A stretch of 20,661 nucleotides of DNA from NCBI GenBank assembly GCA_934574045.1, contig CAKTMK010000040.1, positions 1-20,661 on the forward strand, given 5' to 3'. Each line of letters starts with the position of its first letter. Positions within the stretch are counted from its first letter, which is position 1. The position numbers and the translations under genes are program-made. Source of the DNA: an uncultured Oscillibacter sp. (GTDB lineage Bacteria; Bacillota; Clostridia; Oscillospirales; Oscillospiraceae). Of this stretch, positions 1 through 7,152 are shown one piece after another. The notes below the pieces were generated by a model, which worked only from the letters and a program-made list of their open reading frames with translations, was not told where the DNA came from and searched no databases.

Positions 1-149
1 TTGTCGCACCGGGCCACATAAGCCTCCGTCTCTGTGATGCGGCACACCAGCGGCTCGCCGTTCAGGACCCGAACCAGCGTTTTGCCCAAGAGATCGCGGG
101 CCAGATCCACTGTATTTCCAAGATAATATTCCCGGGGGAGTCTTGCCAT
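1..149 (-). CDS. DNA-3-methyladenine glycosylase (Aag/MPG family), N-terminal fragment
   Basis: Only the first 49 codons lie in the window; the gene continues past base 1. The peptide begins MARLPREYYLGNTVDLARDL and goes on with a leucine-rich LLGKTLV stretch and then ITETEAYV. The last segment matches the I-x-E-T-E-A-Y motif that opens the active-site region of Aag/MPG-type glycosylases, which remove alkylated purines from DNA to start base-excision repair in the cytoplasm. The start is the ATG at 147-149 (read on the minus strand), preceded by GAGGTGA at a good distance. It is divergent from the transporter gene that begins at 274. The family call rests on a short segment, but the motif is distinctive. 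Confidence 0.8.
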   Translation of the reverse strand, partial: MARLPREYYLGNTVDLARDLLGKTLVRVLNGEPLVCRITETEAYVARCD

Positions 150-162
150 TTGTTCACCTCAG

Positions 163-175
163 TGTTAAAATAACA
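163..175. promoter_or_regulatory. Short inverted repeat between divergent genes
   Basis: TGTTA-AAA-TAACA is a perfect 5-bp inverted repeat in an AT-rich patch between the glycosylase and the transporter. It sits just upstream of the glycosylase ribosome site and could be an operator, but it is short enough to arise by chance. I could not fix convincing -35/-10 pairs in this interval for either gene. Confidence 0.2.
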
Positions 176-273
176 GGGTTTTTCGGCGTTTAACGTGGAT
201 CGTGACGGCTTGTCCCGCTCCGGCGCGCCGAACACATCCATTCTACCATTTTCACGGAGCGGGGGCAAGAGCC

Positions 274-1200
274 ATGGAGAAAAGCAGCTTTATTCGTCAG
301 AACGTCCTGCCGGTGCTGGCGGCGTTCATCTGGGGAACGGCGTTCGTGGCCCAGAGCGTGGGCGCGGACTATCTGGAGCCGTTCAGCTTTACCACGGCCC
401 GGTCGCTGATCGCGTTCTTCTTCCTGCTGGGCCTCTGCGCCATCCTGTACTGGCGGCGGGAAAAGACCGGCGCGCCCCAGCCCGGCGCCCGGCCCGGCTA
501 CCGGCGGGACCTTCTGCTGGGCGGCCTTTGCTGCGGGACGGCGCTGATGCTGGGGACCAACCTCCAGCAGAAGGGCATCGAGACCACGGCCTCCGGCAAG
601 GCGGGCTTCATTACGGCGCTGTACATCGTGATCGTACCCATTCTGGGCCTGTTCCTGAAGAAGAAGGCGTCCAGAGGGGTCTGGGTCAGCGTGGCGCTGG
701 CGGTGGCGGGACTTTACTGCCTGTGCATCAAGGAGGGCTTTTCCGTGGAGCCGGGGGACGTTTACCTGTTCCTCTGCTCGCTGTGCTTCGCGGTGCAGAT
801 CCTCTCTATTGACCATTTTGCCCAGAAAGTCGACGGCGTAGAGCTGTCCTGCGCGCAGTTTCTGATGGTGGCGCTGGAATCCGCCGTGGGGATGCTGGCG
901 GCGGAGCAGCCCACGCTGGAGGGCCTGCGCCTGTGCATGGGGCCGCTGCTGTACGTGGGCATCCTCTCCAGCGGCGTTGCGTACACCCTTCAGATCGTGG
1001 CCCAGAAAGGCTCCAATCCCACGGTGGTTTCGCTGCTGCTGAGCCTGGAGTCCGTGTTCGCCACGCTGGCGGGCGCGCTGCTGCTGGGGGATCGCATGAG
1101 CGGACGGGAGTATCTCGGCTGCGTGCTGATGCTGGCGGCGGTGGTGCTGGCCCAGCTCCCGGACCGCAGGCGCGCGGACGCGGAGCGGGCGGAGACTTGA
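274..1200 (+). CDS. DMT-superfamily (EamA-type) membrane transporter
   Basis: A 308-residue integral membrane protein with about ten hydrophobic segments, the usual size and layout of drug/metabolite transporters built from two EamA repeats. The first helix carries FIWGTAFV, close to the F-x-W-G-x motif that opens many EamA proteins. The second half has SSGVAYTLQIVAQK and SLLLSLESVFATLAGALLLG, which match the conserved end of the second repeat. It most likely exports or exchanges a small metabolite across the cytoplasmic membrane; the substrate cannot be told from sequence. I chose ATG 274 because the hydrophobic domain starts soon after it. An in-frame ATG at 202 would add 24 hydrophilic residues (TACPAPARR...) that do not look like protein sequence of this family. 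The ribosome site (GGAG about 14 bases upstream) is weak. Confidence 0.85.
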   Translation: MEKSSFIRQNVLPVLAAFIWGTAFVAQSVGADYLEPFSFTTARSLIAFFFLLGLCAILYWRREKTGAPQPGARPGYRRDLLLGGLCCGTALMLGTNLQQKGIETTASGKAGFITALYIVIVPILGLFLKKKASRGVWVSVALAVAGLYCLCIKEGFSVEPGDVYLFLCSLCFAVQILSIDHFAQKVDGVELSCAQFLMVALESAVGMLAAEQPTLEGLRLCMGPLLYVGILSSGVAYTLQIVAQKGSNPTVVSLLLSLESVFATLAGALLLGDRMSGREYLGCVLMLAAVVLAQLPDRRRADAERAET

Positions 1201-1217
1201 CGGCCTGTTCCGGCTGG

Positions 1218-1243
1218 GGCGGCGGGGAGACCCGCCGCCTTTG
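1218..1243 (+). terminator. Rho-independent terminator after the transporter
   Basis: A 9-bp GC stem (GGCGGCGGG / CCCGCCGCC) with a GAGA tetraloop is followed by only three T residues. It begins 18 bases after the transporter stop codon. The stem is strong but the T run is short, so termination may be partial. Confidence 0.55.
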
Positions 1244-1270
1244 TGCGTCCGTCCGGCTCTGATTTTGGGG

Positions 1271-1300
1271 TTGAACAAAGCGGAGCGGGTATGCTATAAT
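1271..1300 (+). promoter_or_regulatory. Sigma-A promoter for the glycosyltransferase-tmk operon
   Basis: TTGAAC (1271-1276) and TATAAT (1295-1300) are separated by 18 bases. TGC directly before the -10 makes an extended -10 element. The start codon at 1340 lies about 33 bases beyond the expected transcription start. Confidence 0.75.
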
Positions 1301-1339
1301 CCAAACTGTATGAGTATGCGAAGAATGTGAGGGATTACC

Positions 1340-2062
1340 ATGCGGGTCGATGTTCTGGGCGTGGGCTTTGACAACGTGACGATGGTGGAGGCGGTGGACG
1401 CGGCGGCGGAGCTGCTGCGGGCGGACGGCGCCCACTATGTGGTCACGCCGAATCCAGAGATCGTGGAGGTCTGCCGGGAGCAGCCGCAGGCCATGGCCGC
1501 CGTCAACGGCGCGGATCTGGTGCTGCCGGACGGCGTGGGCGTGGTCAAGGGCGCGGCGATGCTGGGAACGCCCCTGAAGGAAAAAACGCCCGGGATTGAA
1601 TTTGCAGGGCATCTGATGGAAAGAATGGCCAGTGAGGGGAAGTCTCTCTATCTGCTGGGGGCCAAGCCCGGCGTCGCCGAGGAGGCCGGACGGCGGCTGA
1701 CGGCGCGGTATCCGGGCCTGAAGCTGGCCGGGACCCACGACGGGTATTTTCAGGACGACGGCCCGGTGGTCGAGGACATCCGCAGAAGCGGCGCGGACTG
1801 CGTGTTCGTGTGTCTCGGCGCGCCGAAGCAGGAGCTTTGGATGGCGAAAAACGGCGCGGCCACGGGGGCGCGCCTGCTGTGCGGCCTTGGCGGGAGTCTG
1901 GACGTGTTCGCCGGACGGGTGGAGCGCGCGCCGGAGTTCTGGTCGAAGCACGGACTGGAGTGGTTTTACCGGCTTTGCAAGGAGCCGCGGCGCATCGGAC
2001 GGATGATGAAGCTGCCGCTGTTCCTTGTCCATGTCAAACAGGAAAAGGGGCGGCGGAAATGA
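1340..2062 (+). CDS. WecG/TagA/CpsF-family glycosyltransferase
   Basis: A 240-residue cytoplasmic-face glycosyltransferase of family GT26, which adds an N-acetylhexosamine (typically ManNAc in TagA) to an undecaprenyl-linked acceptor in wall-polymer or surface-polysaccharide synthesis. Visible family features are VVTPNPEIV near residue 34, LPDGVGVV near 62, LLGAKPGVAEEA near 110, VFVCLGAPKQE near 154 and the C-terminal RAPEFWSKHGLEWFYRL. The Asp of LPDG (residue 64) corresponds to the proposed catalytic base of TagA. The positively charged, amphipathic C-terminus (RRIGRMMKLPLFLVHVKQEK) fits the appendage thought to hold the enzyme at the membrane. It overlaps tmk by four bases (ATGA), so the two are translationally coupled. 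No other polysaccharide genes are nearby, so the exact polymer is unknown. Confidence 0.9.
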   Translation: MRVDVLGVGFDNVTMVEAVDAAAELLRADGAHYVVTPNPEIVEVCREQPQAMAAVNGADLVLPDGVGVVKGAAMLGTPLKEKTPGIEFAGHLMERMASEGKSLYLLGAKPGVAEEAGRRLTARYPGLKLAGTHDGYFQDDGPVVEDIRRSGADCVFVCLGAPKQELWMAKNGAATGARLLCGLGGSLDVFAGRVERAPEFWSKHGLEWFYRLCKEPRRIGRMMKLPLFLVHVKQEKGRRK

Positions 2063-2724
2063 GCGGAAAGCTGATCGTATTCGAGGGGACGGACGGCTCC
2101 GGCAAGGCCACGCAGACCCGGCTGCTGGCGGCGCGGCTGAAGGAGCTGGGCGCTGCGTTCCGGGAGATCGACTTCCCCCGGTACGGCAATCCCTTTGCCG
2201 AGCCGGCGCGGCTGTATCTCAACGGGGCGCTGGGCAGAAAGCCGGGGGACGTGAACGCCTTCGCCGCGTCCACGCTGTACGCCGTGGATCGGTACGCCTC
2301 CTATAAGGAGGACTGGGGCGCGGCCTATGAGGCGGGGGAGCTGATCCTTGCCGACCGCTATACCACGTCCAACGCGGTGCATCAGGCGTCCAAGCTGCCG
2401 CCCGCGGAGCGGGAGGAGTTTCTGCGCTGGCTGTTCGATCTGGAGTACCGGCGGCTGGGCCTGCCGGAGCCGGATCTGGTGCTGTATCTGGACCTGCCGA
2501 CGGAACTTTCCGAGCGGATGCTCCGTCAGAGAGAACACAGCACCGGGACCAGCGCGGACATCCACGAGCAGGACGAGGCGTATCTGCGCAGCTGCCGGGA
2601 GAGCGCCCGGCAGATCGCCCGGGAGCTGAAGTGGACCGTGATCGACTGCGCCGGAAACGGCACCGTCCGCCCGGCGGAGGAGATCCATCAACAGGTGTGG
2701 GAAACGGTGCGCCGGTTCCTCTGA
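2059..2724 (+). CDS. tmk: Thymidylate kinase
   Basis: A 221-residue dTMP kinase that makes dTDP from dTMP and ATP in the cytoplasm for DNA synthesis. The P-loop is FEGTDGSGKATQ (residues 8-19), the substrate-side DFPRYG follows at 38-43 and the DRYTTSN motif at 99-105. LVLYLDLP near 140 is the following core strand, and the lid region carries LRQREHSTG. Length is normal for the family. The start ATG overlaps the stop of the glycosyltransferase (ATGA); a longer in-frame reading from 1810 only adds a shadow of the upstream gene and was rejected. The next gene is convergent, so this operon ends here. Confidence 0.95.
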   Translation: MSGKLIVFEGTDGSGKATQTRLLAARLKELGAAFREIDFPRYGNPFAEPARLYLNGALGRKPGDVNAFAASTLYAVDRYASYKEDWGAAYEAGELILADRYTTSNAVHQASKLPPAEREEFLRWLFDLEYRRLGLPEPDLVLYLDLPTELSERMLRQREHSTGTSADIHEQDEAYLRSCRESARQIARELKWTVIDCAGNGTVRPAEEIHQQVWETVRRFL

Positions 2725-2752
2725 GCGCCTGTCCGCTTTTGAAAGAGGGAAA

Positions 2753-2775
2753 GACGGGACGCAGAGCGCCCCGTC
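2753..2775. terminator. Weak hairpin between convergent genes
   Basis: GACGGG / CCCGTC form a 6-bp stem around an 11-base loop in the short gap between tmk and the convergent Cys-rich peptide gene. On the minus strand it is followed by a broken pyrimidine tract (TCTTTCCCTC). It may end the minus-strand transcript, but the signal is weak. Confidence 0.3.
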
Positions 2776-2787
2776 CGTCCGCGCGGG

Positions 2788-2955
2788 TCAGCAGCAGCCG
2801 TCGTTGCAGCCGCAGCCGTTGGAGCAGCCGCAGTTATTGCCGCAGCCGCAGCCGTTGGAGCAGCCGCCCCAGCTGCCGCCGCAGCAGCACAGGATCAGAA
2901 TGACGATGATGATGAGCCACAGGCAGGAGCAGTTATTCCCGGAGTTAAAGCACAT
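2788..2955 (-). CDS. Cys/Gly-rich single-pass membrane micropeptide (copy 1)
   Basis: A 55-residue peptide with 15 cysteines. It starts MCFNSGNNCSC, then has one short hydrophobic helix (LWLIIIVILIL, residues 12-22), a CCC triplet at 23-25 and a tail made almost only of Gly, Cys, Asn and Ser that ends in CC. The tail holds two 12-residue repeats with the core GCSNGCGC. The ATG at 2953-2955 (minus strand) has GAGGTGA eight bases upstream, and the repeat keeps the reading frame, so I think it is a real gene. A paralogue with the same layout lies at 17835-18008. I do not recognise a named family. The form recalls small sporulation or coat peptides of Firmicutes (YjcZ-like) but the cysteine content is much higher. 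Membrane anchoring with a metal-binding or disulphide-cross-linked tail is inference. Confidence 0.75.
   Translation of the reverse strand: MCFNSGNNCSCLWLIIIVILILCCCGGSWGGCSNGCGCGNNCGCSNGCGCNDGCC
2806..2867. repeat. 26-bp perfect direct repeat inside the micropeptide gene
   Basis: Bases 2806-2831 recur exactly at 2842-2867, a period of 36 bases (12 codons). The repeat encodes GCSNGCGC on the minus strand. The period is a multiple of three, so copies can be gained or lost without breaking the frame. Confidence 0.85.
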
Positions 2956-3068
2956 GGAACTGTCACCTCATTTCAAGTCTTTGAGACAGTCTATGCGCCC
3001 GCAGGCCAAGAGGAAACTTGGCCGCGAAAATAATTTGCGCCGCGCCGGGATCAAGGAGGTATGGATAT

Positions 3069-4235
3069 ATGTCTGAATACAACGATCAGGAGACCGCCAG
3101 CTGGGACGCGCAGCAGGTCCGCCGGGAGGGCGGGCAGGCCCGCGCCGGGGAGGAGCGCCCCGTCCACCGCCGCCGCAGGCGGAGACGCCGCTGGCTCAGC
3201 GGGTGGAAGTACGTGCTGTTTGTGCTGCTGGCGTCCGTGCTGGCGGCGGGGGCCGGGTGGCTCCTCATCAACGACTTCTGCTCGTTCAGCAAGGCGGACG
3301 TGACCGCCACCGTTCAGATCACCGCGGACGACGATCTCAAGACCGTGACCGACAAGCTGCACGACGCGGGCCTGATCCAGTACAAGTGGTTCTTCCGCTT
3401 CTTCGGGAATCTGGCCCACGCCAACGAGAAGATCGGCATGGGCAGCTATGAGCTGAGCACGGAGATGGACTATATGGCGCTCATCAACGCCATGCACAAC
3501 TCCTCCGGCGGTATGAACACGGACACCGTCCGCGTCACCATCCCGGAGGGCTACACCGTCCGCCAGATCATCGCCCTGCTGGCGAAAAACGGCGTGAACA
3601 CGCAGGAAAGCCTGACCGAGGCGGCTCAGACCGCCGCGTTCGACTATGACTTCATCGACAACACCTCCACGGATCTCTCCCGTCTGGAGGGGTATCTGTT
3701 CCCGGACACCTATGATTTCTACGTCAACGAAAAGCCTCAGAACGCCCTGCGCCGCCTGATCGCCAACTTTGCCACGAAGATGACGGACGAGGACGTGGCC
3801 GCGCAGGTGGAGGCCTCCGGCCACAGCCTGAAGGAGATCGTCACGGTGGCATCCCTGATCGAAAAGGAGACGGCGGGCAGCGACCAGCGCACCATCGCTT
3901 CCGTCATCTACAACCGCATGGCGGACACCGGAAGCCACGGCACTTACGGGATGCTTCAGGTGGACGCGTCTCTGCTGTACGCGCTGCCCGACCACGAGGG
4001 GGCCATCACCAACGAGGACAAGAAGGTGGACTCCCGCTACAACCTCTATAAGTACGCGGGCCTGCCGCCCACGCCCATCGCCAACCCCGGCATGGCGTCG
4101 CTGTCGGCGGCACTGGACCCGGAGAACACGGACTACTATTTCTACGCGCTGGGCAAGGATGGAAAGCACCACTTCTCCGCCACGCTTCAGGAGCACAATA
4201 ACTTTATCAACAGTGATGCGTATGTCGGAAATTAA
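3069..4235 (+). CDS. mltG: Endolytic murein transglycosylase MltG (YceG-like)
   Basis: A 388-residue membrane-anchored lytic transglycosylase that cuts nascent glycan strands in the wall and so sets their length. A hydrophilic, Arg-rich cytoplasmic N-terminus (residues 1-46) precedes one transmembrane helix (about 47-68). The extracellular part holds a LysM-like segment (DLKTVTDKLHDAGLI), IPEGYTVRQI at 158-167, LEGYLFPDTYDF at 206-217, the catalytic-motif region ASLIEKETAG at 261-270, MLQVDASLLYAL at 295-306 and the LPPTPIANPGMASL signature near 332. The Glu of the EKET motif is the family's catalytic acid. The start is ATG 3069, eight bases after a perfect AAGGAGGT (3053-3060); the in-frame ATG at 3018 lies upstream of that site. 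The U32 gene starts inside its last codons, as in the Firmicute yrrL-yrrN/yrrO neighbourhood. Confidence 0.95.
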   Translation: MSEYNDQETASWDAQQVRREGGQARAGEERPVHRRRRRRRRWLSGWKYVLFVLLASVLAAGAGWLLINDFCSFSKADVTATVQITADDDLKTVTDKLHDAGLIQYKWFFRFFGNLAHANEKIGMGSYELSTEMDYMALINAMHNSSGGMNTDTVRVTIPEGYTVRQIIALLAKNGVNTQESLTEAAQTAAFDYDFIDNTSTDLSRLEGYLFPDTYDFYVNEKPQNALRRLIANFATKMTDEDVAAQVEASGHSLKEIVTVASLIEKETAGSDQRTIASVIYNRMADTGSHGTYGMLQVDASLLYALPDHEGAITNEDKKVDSRYNLYKYAGLPPTPIANPGMASLSAALDPENTDYYFYALGKDGKHHFSATLQEHNNFINSDAYVGN

Positions 4236-5448
4236 AAAACCGGAGCTGCTGTGTCCGGCGGGGGACATGGAGCGGCTGAAAATGGCGGTGGCCTACGGCG
4301 CGGACGCCGTGTATCTGGCGGGGACCAGCTTCGGAATGCGGTCCTTCGCCGGAAACTTCCCGGACGACCAGCTCCCCGCCGCGGTGGAGTACGCCCATGC
4401 GAGGGGCGTGCGGGTCCACTGCACGGTGAACACCATGCCCCGCAACGACGAGGCCGCCCGCCTGCCGGCGCATCTGGAGCTGCTCCAGAGCGCCGGGGTG
4501 GACGCGCTGATCGCGGCGGATCTGGGCGTGTTCACGCTGGCGGGGAAGTACGCGCCCCGCTGCCAGCGCCACATCTCCACGCAGGCCAGCGTCTCCAACT
4601 ACGAGTGCGCCCGGGCGTGGTACGAGCTGGGGGCGCAGCGGGTGATCCTGGCCCGGGAGCTGAGTCTGGACGAGATCCGGGAGATCCGGGCCAAAACCCC
4701 GCCGGAACTGGAGCTGGAGTGCTTCGTCCACGGGGCCATGTGCGTCAGCTACTCCGGCCGGTGCCTTCTGAGCAACTATATGACCGGGCGGGATTCCAAC
4801 CGGGGCGCCTGCGCCCAGCCCTGCCGGTATCAGTACGCGCTGATGGAGGAAAAGCGGCCGGGGGAGTATTTCCCGGTGTTTGAGGACGAAAAGGGCACGT
4901 ATATCATGAACTCCCGGGATATGTGCATGATCGACCATCTGGGCGAGCTGTGCGAGGCCGGGGTCTCCAGCCTGAAGATCGAGGGGCGGGCCAAGTCAGC
5001 CTATTACGCGGCCATCGTCACCGGGGCGTACCGCCACTGTCTGGACGCGGCGGCGGAGGGACGGCCCCTCGACCCCATCTGGCGGGACGAGGTGGAGCAC
5101 ATCAGCCACCGCCGCTATTCCACCGGCTTTTTCTTCGGCCAGCCGGGGCAGTACGTGGAAAGCTCCCGCTACATCCGGAACTGGCAGGTGGCGGCCGTGG
5201 TCACGGAGTGCGACGAAAAAGGCAACGCCGTCCTGTCCCTGCGCAACAAGCTGCGCGCCGGAGAGCCGGTGGAGGTGGTCGGCCCGGACTGCCGCCCCTT
5301 CGCCATGACCGTCCCGGAGCTGACGGACGGCGACGGGCTTCCCCAGAGCGAGATCCGCACGCCCCAGAGCGTGTTTTCCATGAAGCTCCCCCAGCCGGTC
5401 CCGCCGCTTTCGCTGGTGCGCCGCTGCGCGGACCTGTCAGCCGTGTAA
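4216..5448 (+). CDS. U32-family protein, probable tRNA 5-hydroxyuridine synthase (TrhP type)
   Basis: About 410 residues. The N-terminal KPELLCPAGDMERLKMAVAY and YGADAVYLAG are typical of U32 proteins, and ECFVHGAMCVSYSGRCLLS fits the U32 signature exactly. Four cysteines follow a C-x6-C-x15-C-x3-C pattern (about residues 176, 183, 199 and 203), suited to an iron-sulphur site. The family was named as peptidases, but better-studied members (TrhP, RlhA) hydroxylate RNA using prephenate-dependent chemistry. Length and the position right after mltG match Bacillus YrrO (TrhP2), so hydroxylation of U34 in tRNA is the best guess. Only one such gene is present here, where Bacillus has two. The start is uncertain: ATG 4216 and ATG 4222 are both in frame, both overlap the end of mltG and neither has a clear ribosome site, so translation is probably coupled. 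Confidence 0.88.
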   Translation: MRMSEIKKPELLCPAGDMERLKMAVAYGADAVYLAGTSFGMRSFAGNFPDDQLPAAVEYAHARGVRVHCTVNTMPRNDEAARLPAHLELLQSAGVDALIAADLGVFTLAGKYAPRCQRHISTQASVSNYECARAWYELGAQRVILARELSLDEIREIRAKTPPELELECFVHGAMCVSYSGRCLLSNYMTGRDSNRGACAQPCRYQYALMEEKRPGEYFPVFEDEKGTYIMNSRDMCMIDHLGELCEAGVSSLKIEGRAKSAYYAAIVTGAYRHCLDAAAEGRPLDPIWRDEVEHISHRRYSTGFFFGQPGQYVESSRYIRNWQVAAVVTECDEKGNAVLSLRNKLRAGEPVEVVGPDCRPFAMTVPELTDGDGLPQSEIRTPQSVFSMKLPQPVPPLSLVRRCADLSAV

Positions 5449-5494
5449 AGACCCTGTAAACCCTGTATGCCTGTATGAAAGAGGAGAAAGAACA

Positions 5495-6892
5495 ATGAAC
5501 GCAGACGTTGTCATCATCGGCGCCGGCCCCGCCGGCATTTTCACCGCGCTGGAGATGCTGAAAAAGGGCAGCCGGCAGAAGATCGTCATGGTGGAAAAGG
5601 GCCAGAGCGTGGAAAAGCGCCATTGCCCCAAGGACAAGACCGGCCGGTGCATGAACTGCAAGCCGTACTGCCACATCACCACCGGATTCTCCGGCGCGGG
5701 CGCGTTTTCCGACGGAAAGCTGTCCCTCTCCTGCGAGGTGGGCGGCGACCTGCCCACCCTGATCGGCGAGGACGTGGCGCAGGAGACCATCCGCTACGCC
5801 GACCAGATCTATCTGGAGTTTGGCGCGGACGATCATATCGAGGGCCTCGGCAACGACGAGGAGCGCAAGGAGATCCGCAAGCATGCCATTCAGGCGGGAC
5901 TGAAGCTGGTGGACTGCCCCATCCGCCATCTGGGCACGGAGAAAGCCCAGAGCCTGTATCTGGCCATCGAGCGGTATCTGGCTGACCACGGCGTGGAGCT
6001 GATGTTCGGCTATGAGTGCGAAAACCTCATTCTGGAGGGCGATGTGTGCCGGGGCGTCTTTATCTCCGATGGAAAGACGGAGCTGGAGATCTACGCCAAG
6101 CACACCGTGGTGGCCACGGGCCGCCGCGGCGCGGACTGGCTGGAAAAGCTCTGCGCGGAGCACAACATCGCCCACGCCCCCGGCACGGTGGACATCGGCG
6201 TGCGGGTGGAGGTGCGCAACGAGATCATGGAGACCGTCAACCGCGTGCTCTATGAGTCCAAGCTGGTGGGCTATCCCCGGCCCTTCAAGAATAAGGTGCG
6301 CACCTTCTGCCAGAACCCCGGAGGCTTTGTTTCGCAGGAGAATTACGACAACAATCTGGCGGTGGTCAACGGCCACAGCTACAAGAACCTGAAAACGGAC
6401 AACACCAACCTGTCCATCCTCTGCTCCCACAACTTCAATGTCCCGTTCAACCAGCCCATCGCCTACGCTCAGAAGGTGGGCGAGCTGACCAACATGCTGG
6501 GCGACGGGCACATTCTGGTCCAGCGCTTCGGCGACATTCTGGACGGAAAGCGGACTTGGCAGAAGGAGCTGGCCCAGTGCAACATCCGGCCCACACTGCC
6601 GGACGCCGTGGCCGGCGACATCACCGCCGCCATGCCCTACCGGGCCATGGTGAACATCATCGGCTTCATTCAGGCCATGGACCACGTGGTTCCCGGCTTT
6701 GCCGCGTCGGAGACACTGCTCTACTCCCCGGAGCTGAAGTTCTACTCCAACCGGGTGAAGATGGACGCGGACTTCAATACGAACCTGAAGGGTCTGCACT
6801 GTCTGGGCGATTCTTCCGGCTGGACCCGGGGGCTGATGATGGCCTCGGTCATGGGCACGCTGATGGGCCGTAAGATCGCGGCGGAGGGCTGA
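5495..6892 (+). CDS. FAD-dependent dehydrogenase, COG2509 type
   Basis: A 465-residue flavoprotein. The N-terminal VVIIGAGPAGIFTALE (residues 5-20) is a GxGxxG dinucleotide-binding fold, TVVATGRRGADW in the middle is the second FAD-contact motif, and GLHCLGDSSGWTRGLMMASVMG near the C-terminus is the final FAD-binding segment. Between the first strand and the FSDGKL motif sits a cysteine set, C44-x7-C52-x2-C55-x3-C59, followed by TTGFSGAGAFSDGKL. This cluster plus SGAGAFSDGKL is characteristic of the uncharacterised COG2509 group. Substrate and pathway are unknown; the cysteines could hold a metal or Fe-S centre, which is inference. GAGGAG lies nine bases before ATG 5495. It follows the U32 gene by 46 bases and may share its transcript. 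Confidence 0.88.
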   Translation: MNADVVIIGAGPAGIFTALEMLKKGSRQKIVMVEKGQSVEKRHCPKDKTGRCMNCKPYCHITTGFSGAGAFSDGKLSLSCEVGGDLPTLIGEDVAQETIRYADQIYLEFGADDHIEGLGNDEERKEIRKHAIQAGLKLVDCPIRHLGTEKAQSLYLAIERYLADHGVELMFGYECENLILEGDVCRGVFISDGKTELEIYAKHTVVATGRRGADWLEKLCAEHNIAHAPGTVDIGVRVEVRNEIMETVNRVLYESKLVGYPRPFKNKVRTFCQNPGGFVSQENYDNNLAVVNGHSYKNLKTDNTNLSILCSHNFNVPFNQPIAYAQKVGELTNMLGDGHILVQRFGDILDGKRTWQKELAQCNIRPTLPDAVAGDITAAMPYRAMVNIIGFIQAMDHVVPGFAASETLLYSPELKFYSNRVKMDADFNTNLKGLHCLGDSSGWTRGLMMASVMGTLMGRKIAAEG

Positions 6893-6932
6893 CCCCGTCG
6901 GAAAGCGATCCGCGCAGAAACGGAAACGAACG

Positions 6933-6962
6933 AGCCGCCGCTCCAACGGAGCGGCGGCTTTT
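6933..6962 (+). terminator. Rho-independent terminator after the FAD dehydrogenase
   Basis: A perfect 12-bp stem (AGCCGCCGCTCC / GGAGCGGCGGCT) with loop AAC runs into TTTT. It ends the mltG-U32-FAD transcript. Confidence 0.85.
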
Positions 6963-7078
6963 CTGCGCGTGCGCGCGGGGGAGAGCGGCAAAACGCAGGC
7001 AATGCGGTATCCCATCACGACCGCTTTCCACGTGTGCGCGCGGGGGGAGAGTTTCGTGCGGCGCGGAGCGAATGCGAC

Positions 7079-7106
7079 CTGATTTTCAGGCCGGATGTCC
7101 TATAAT
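7079..7106 (+). promoter_or_regulatory. Probable promoter of spoIIGA-sigE
   Basis: TATAAT at 7101-7106 is a perfect -10 element 46 bases before the spoIIGA start. The best -35 (CTGATT, 7079-7084, 16-base spacer) is poor. In Bacillus the spoIIG promoter is a sigma-A promoter with a bad -35 that needs Spo0A; a poor -35 here fits that, but I could not find a clear TGNCGAA Spo0A box. Confidence 0.45.
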
Positions 7107-7152
7107 GAGGTCCGACGGCGGGGCGCTGCGCCCCGCGGAGGGAGGGGCGGCC

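Noticed and set aside
1810..2058. Fusion of thymidylate kinase to an upstream segment
   Set aside because: The extra frame is the glycosyltransferase gene read out of phase; the ATGA overlap at 2059 gives a normal Tmk start.
3018..3068. Longer N-terminus for MltG from ATG 3018
   Set aside because: It lies upstream of the perfect ribosome site at 3053-3060 and adds residues not seen in the family.
5201..7018. Minus-strand frame of 605 codons across the FAD dehydrogenase
   Set aside because: Antisense shadow; crosses the terminator at 6933-6962 and has no motif or ribosome site.
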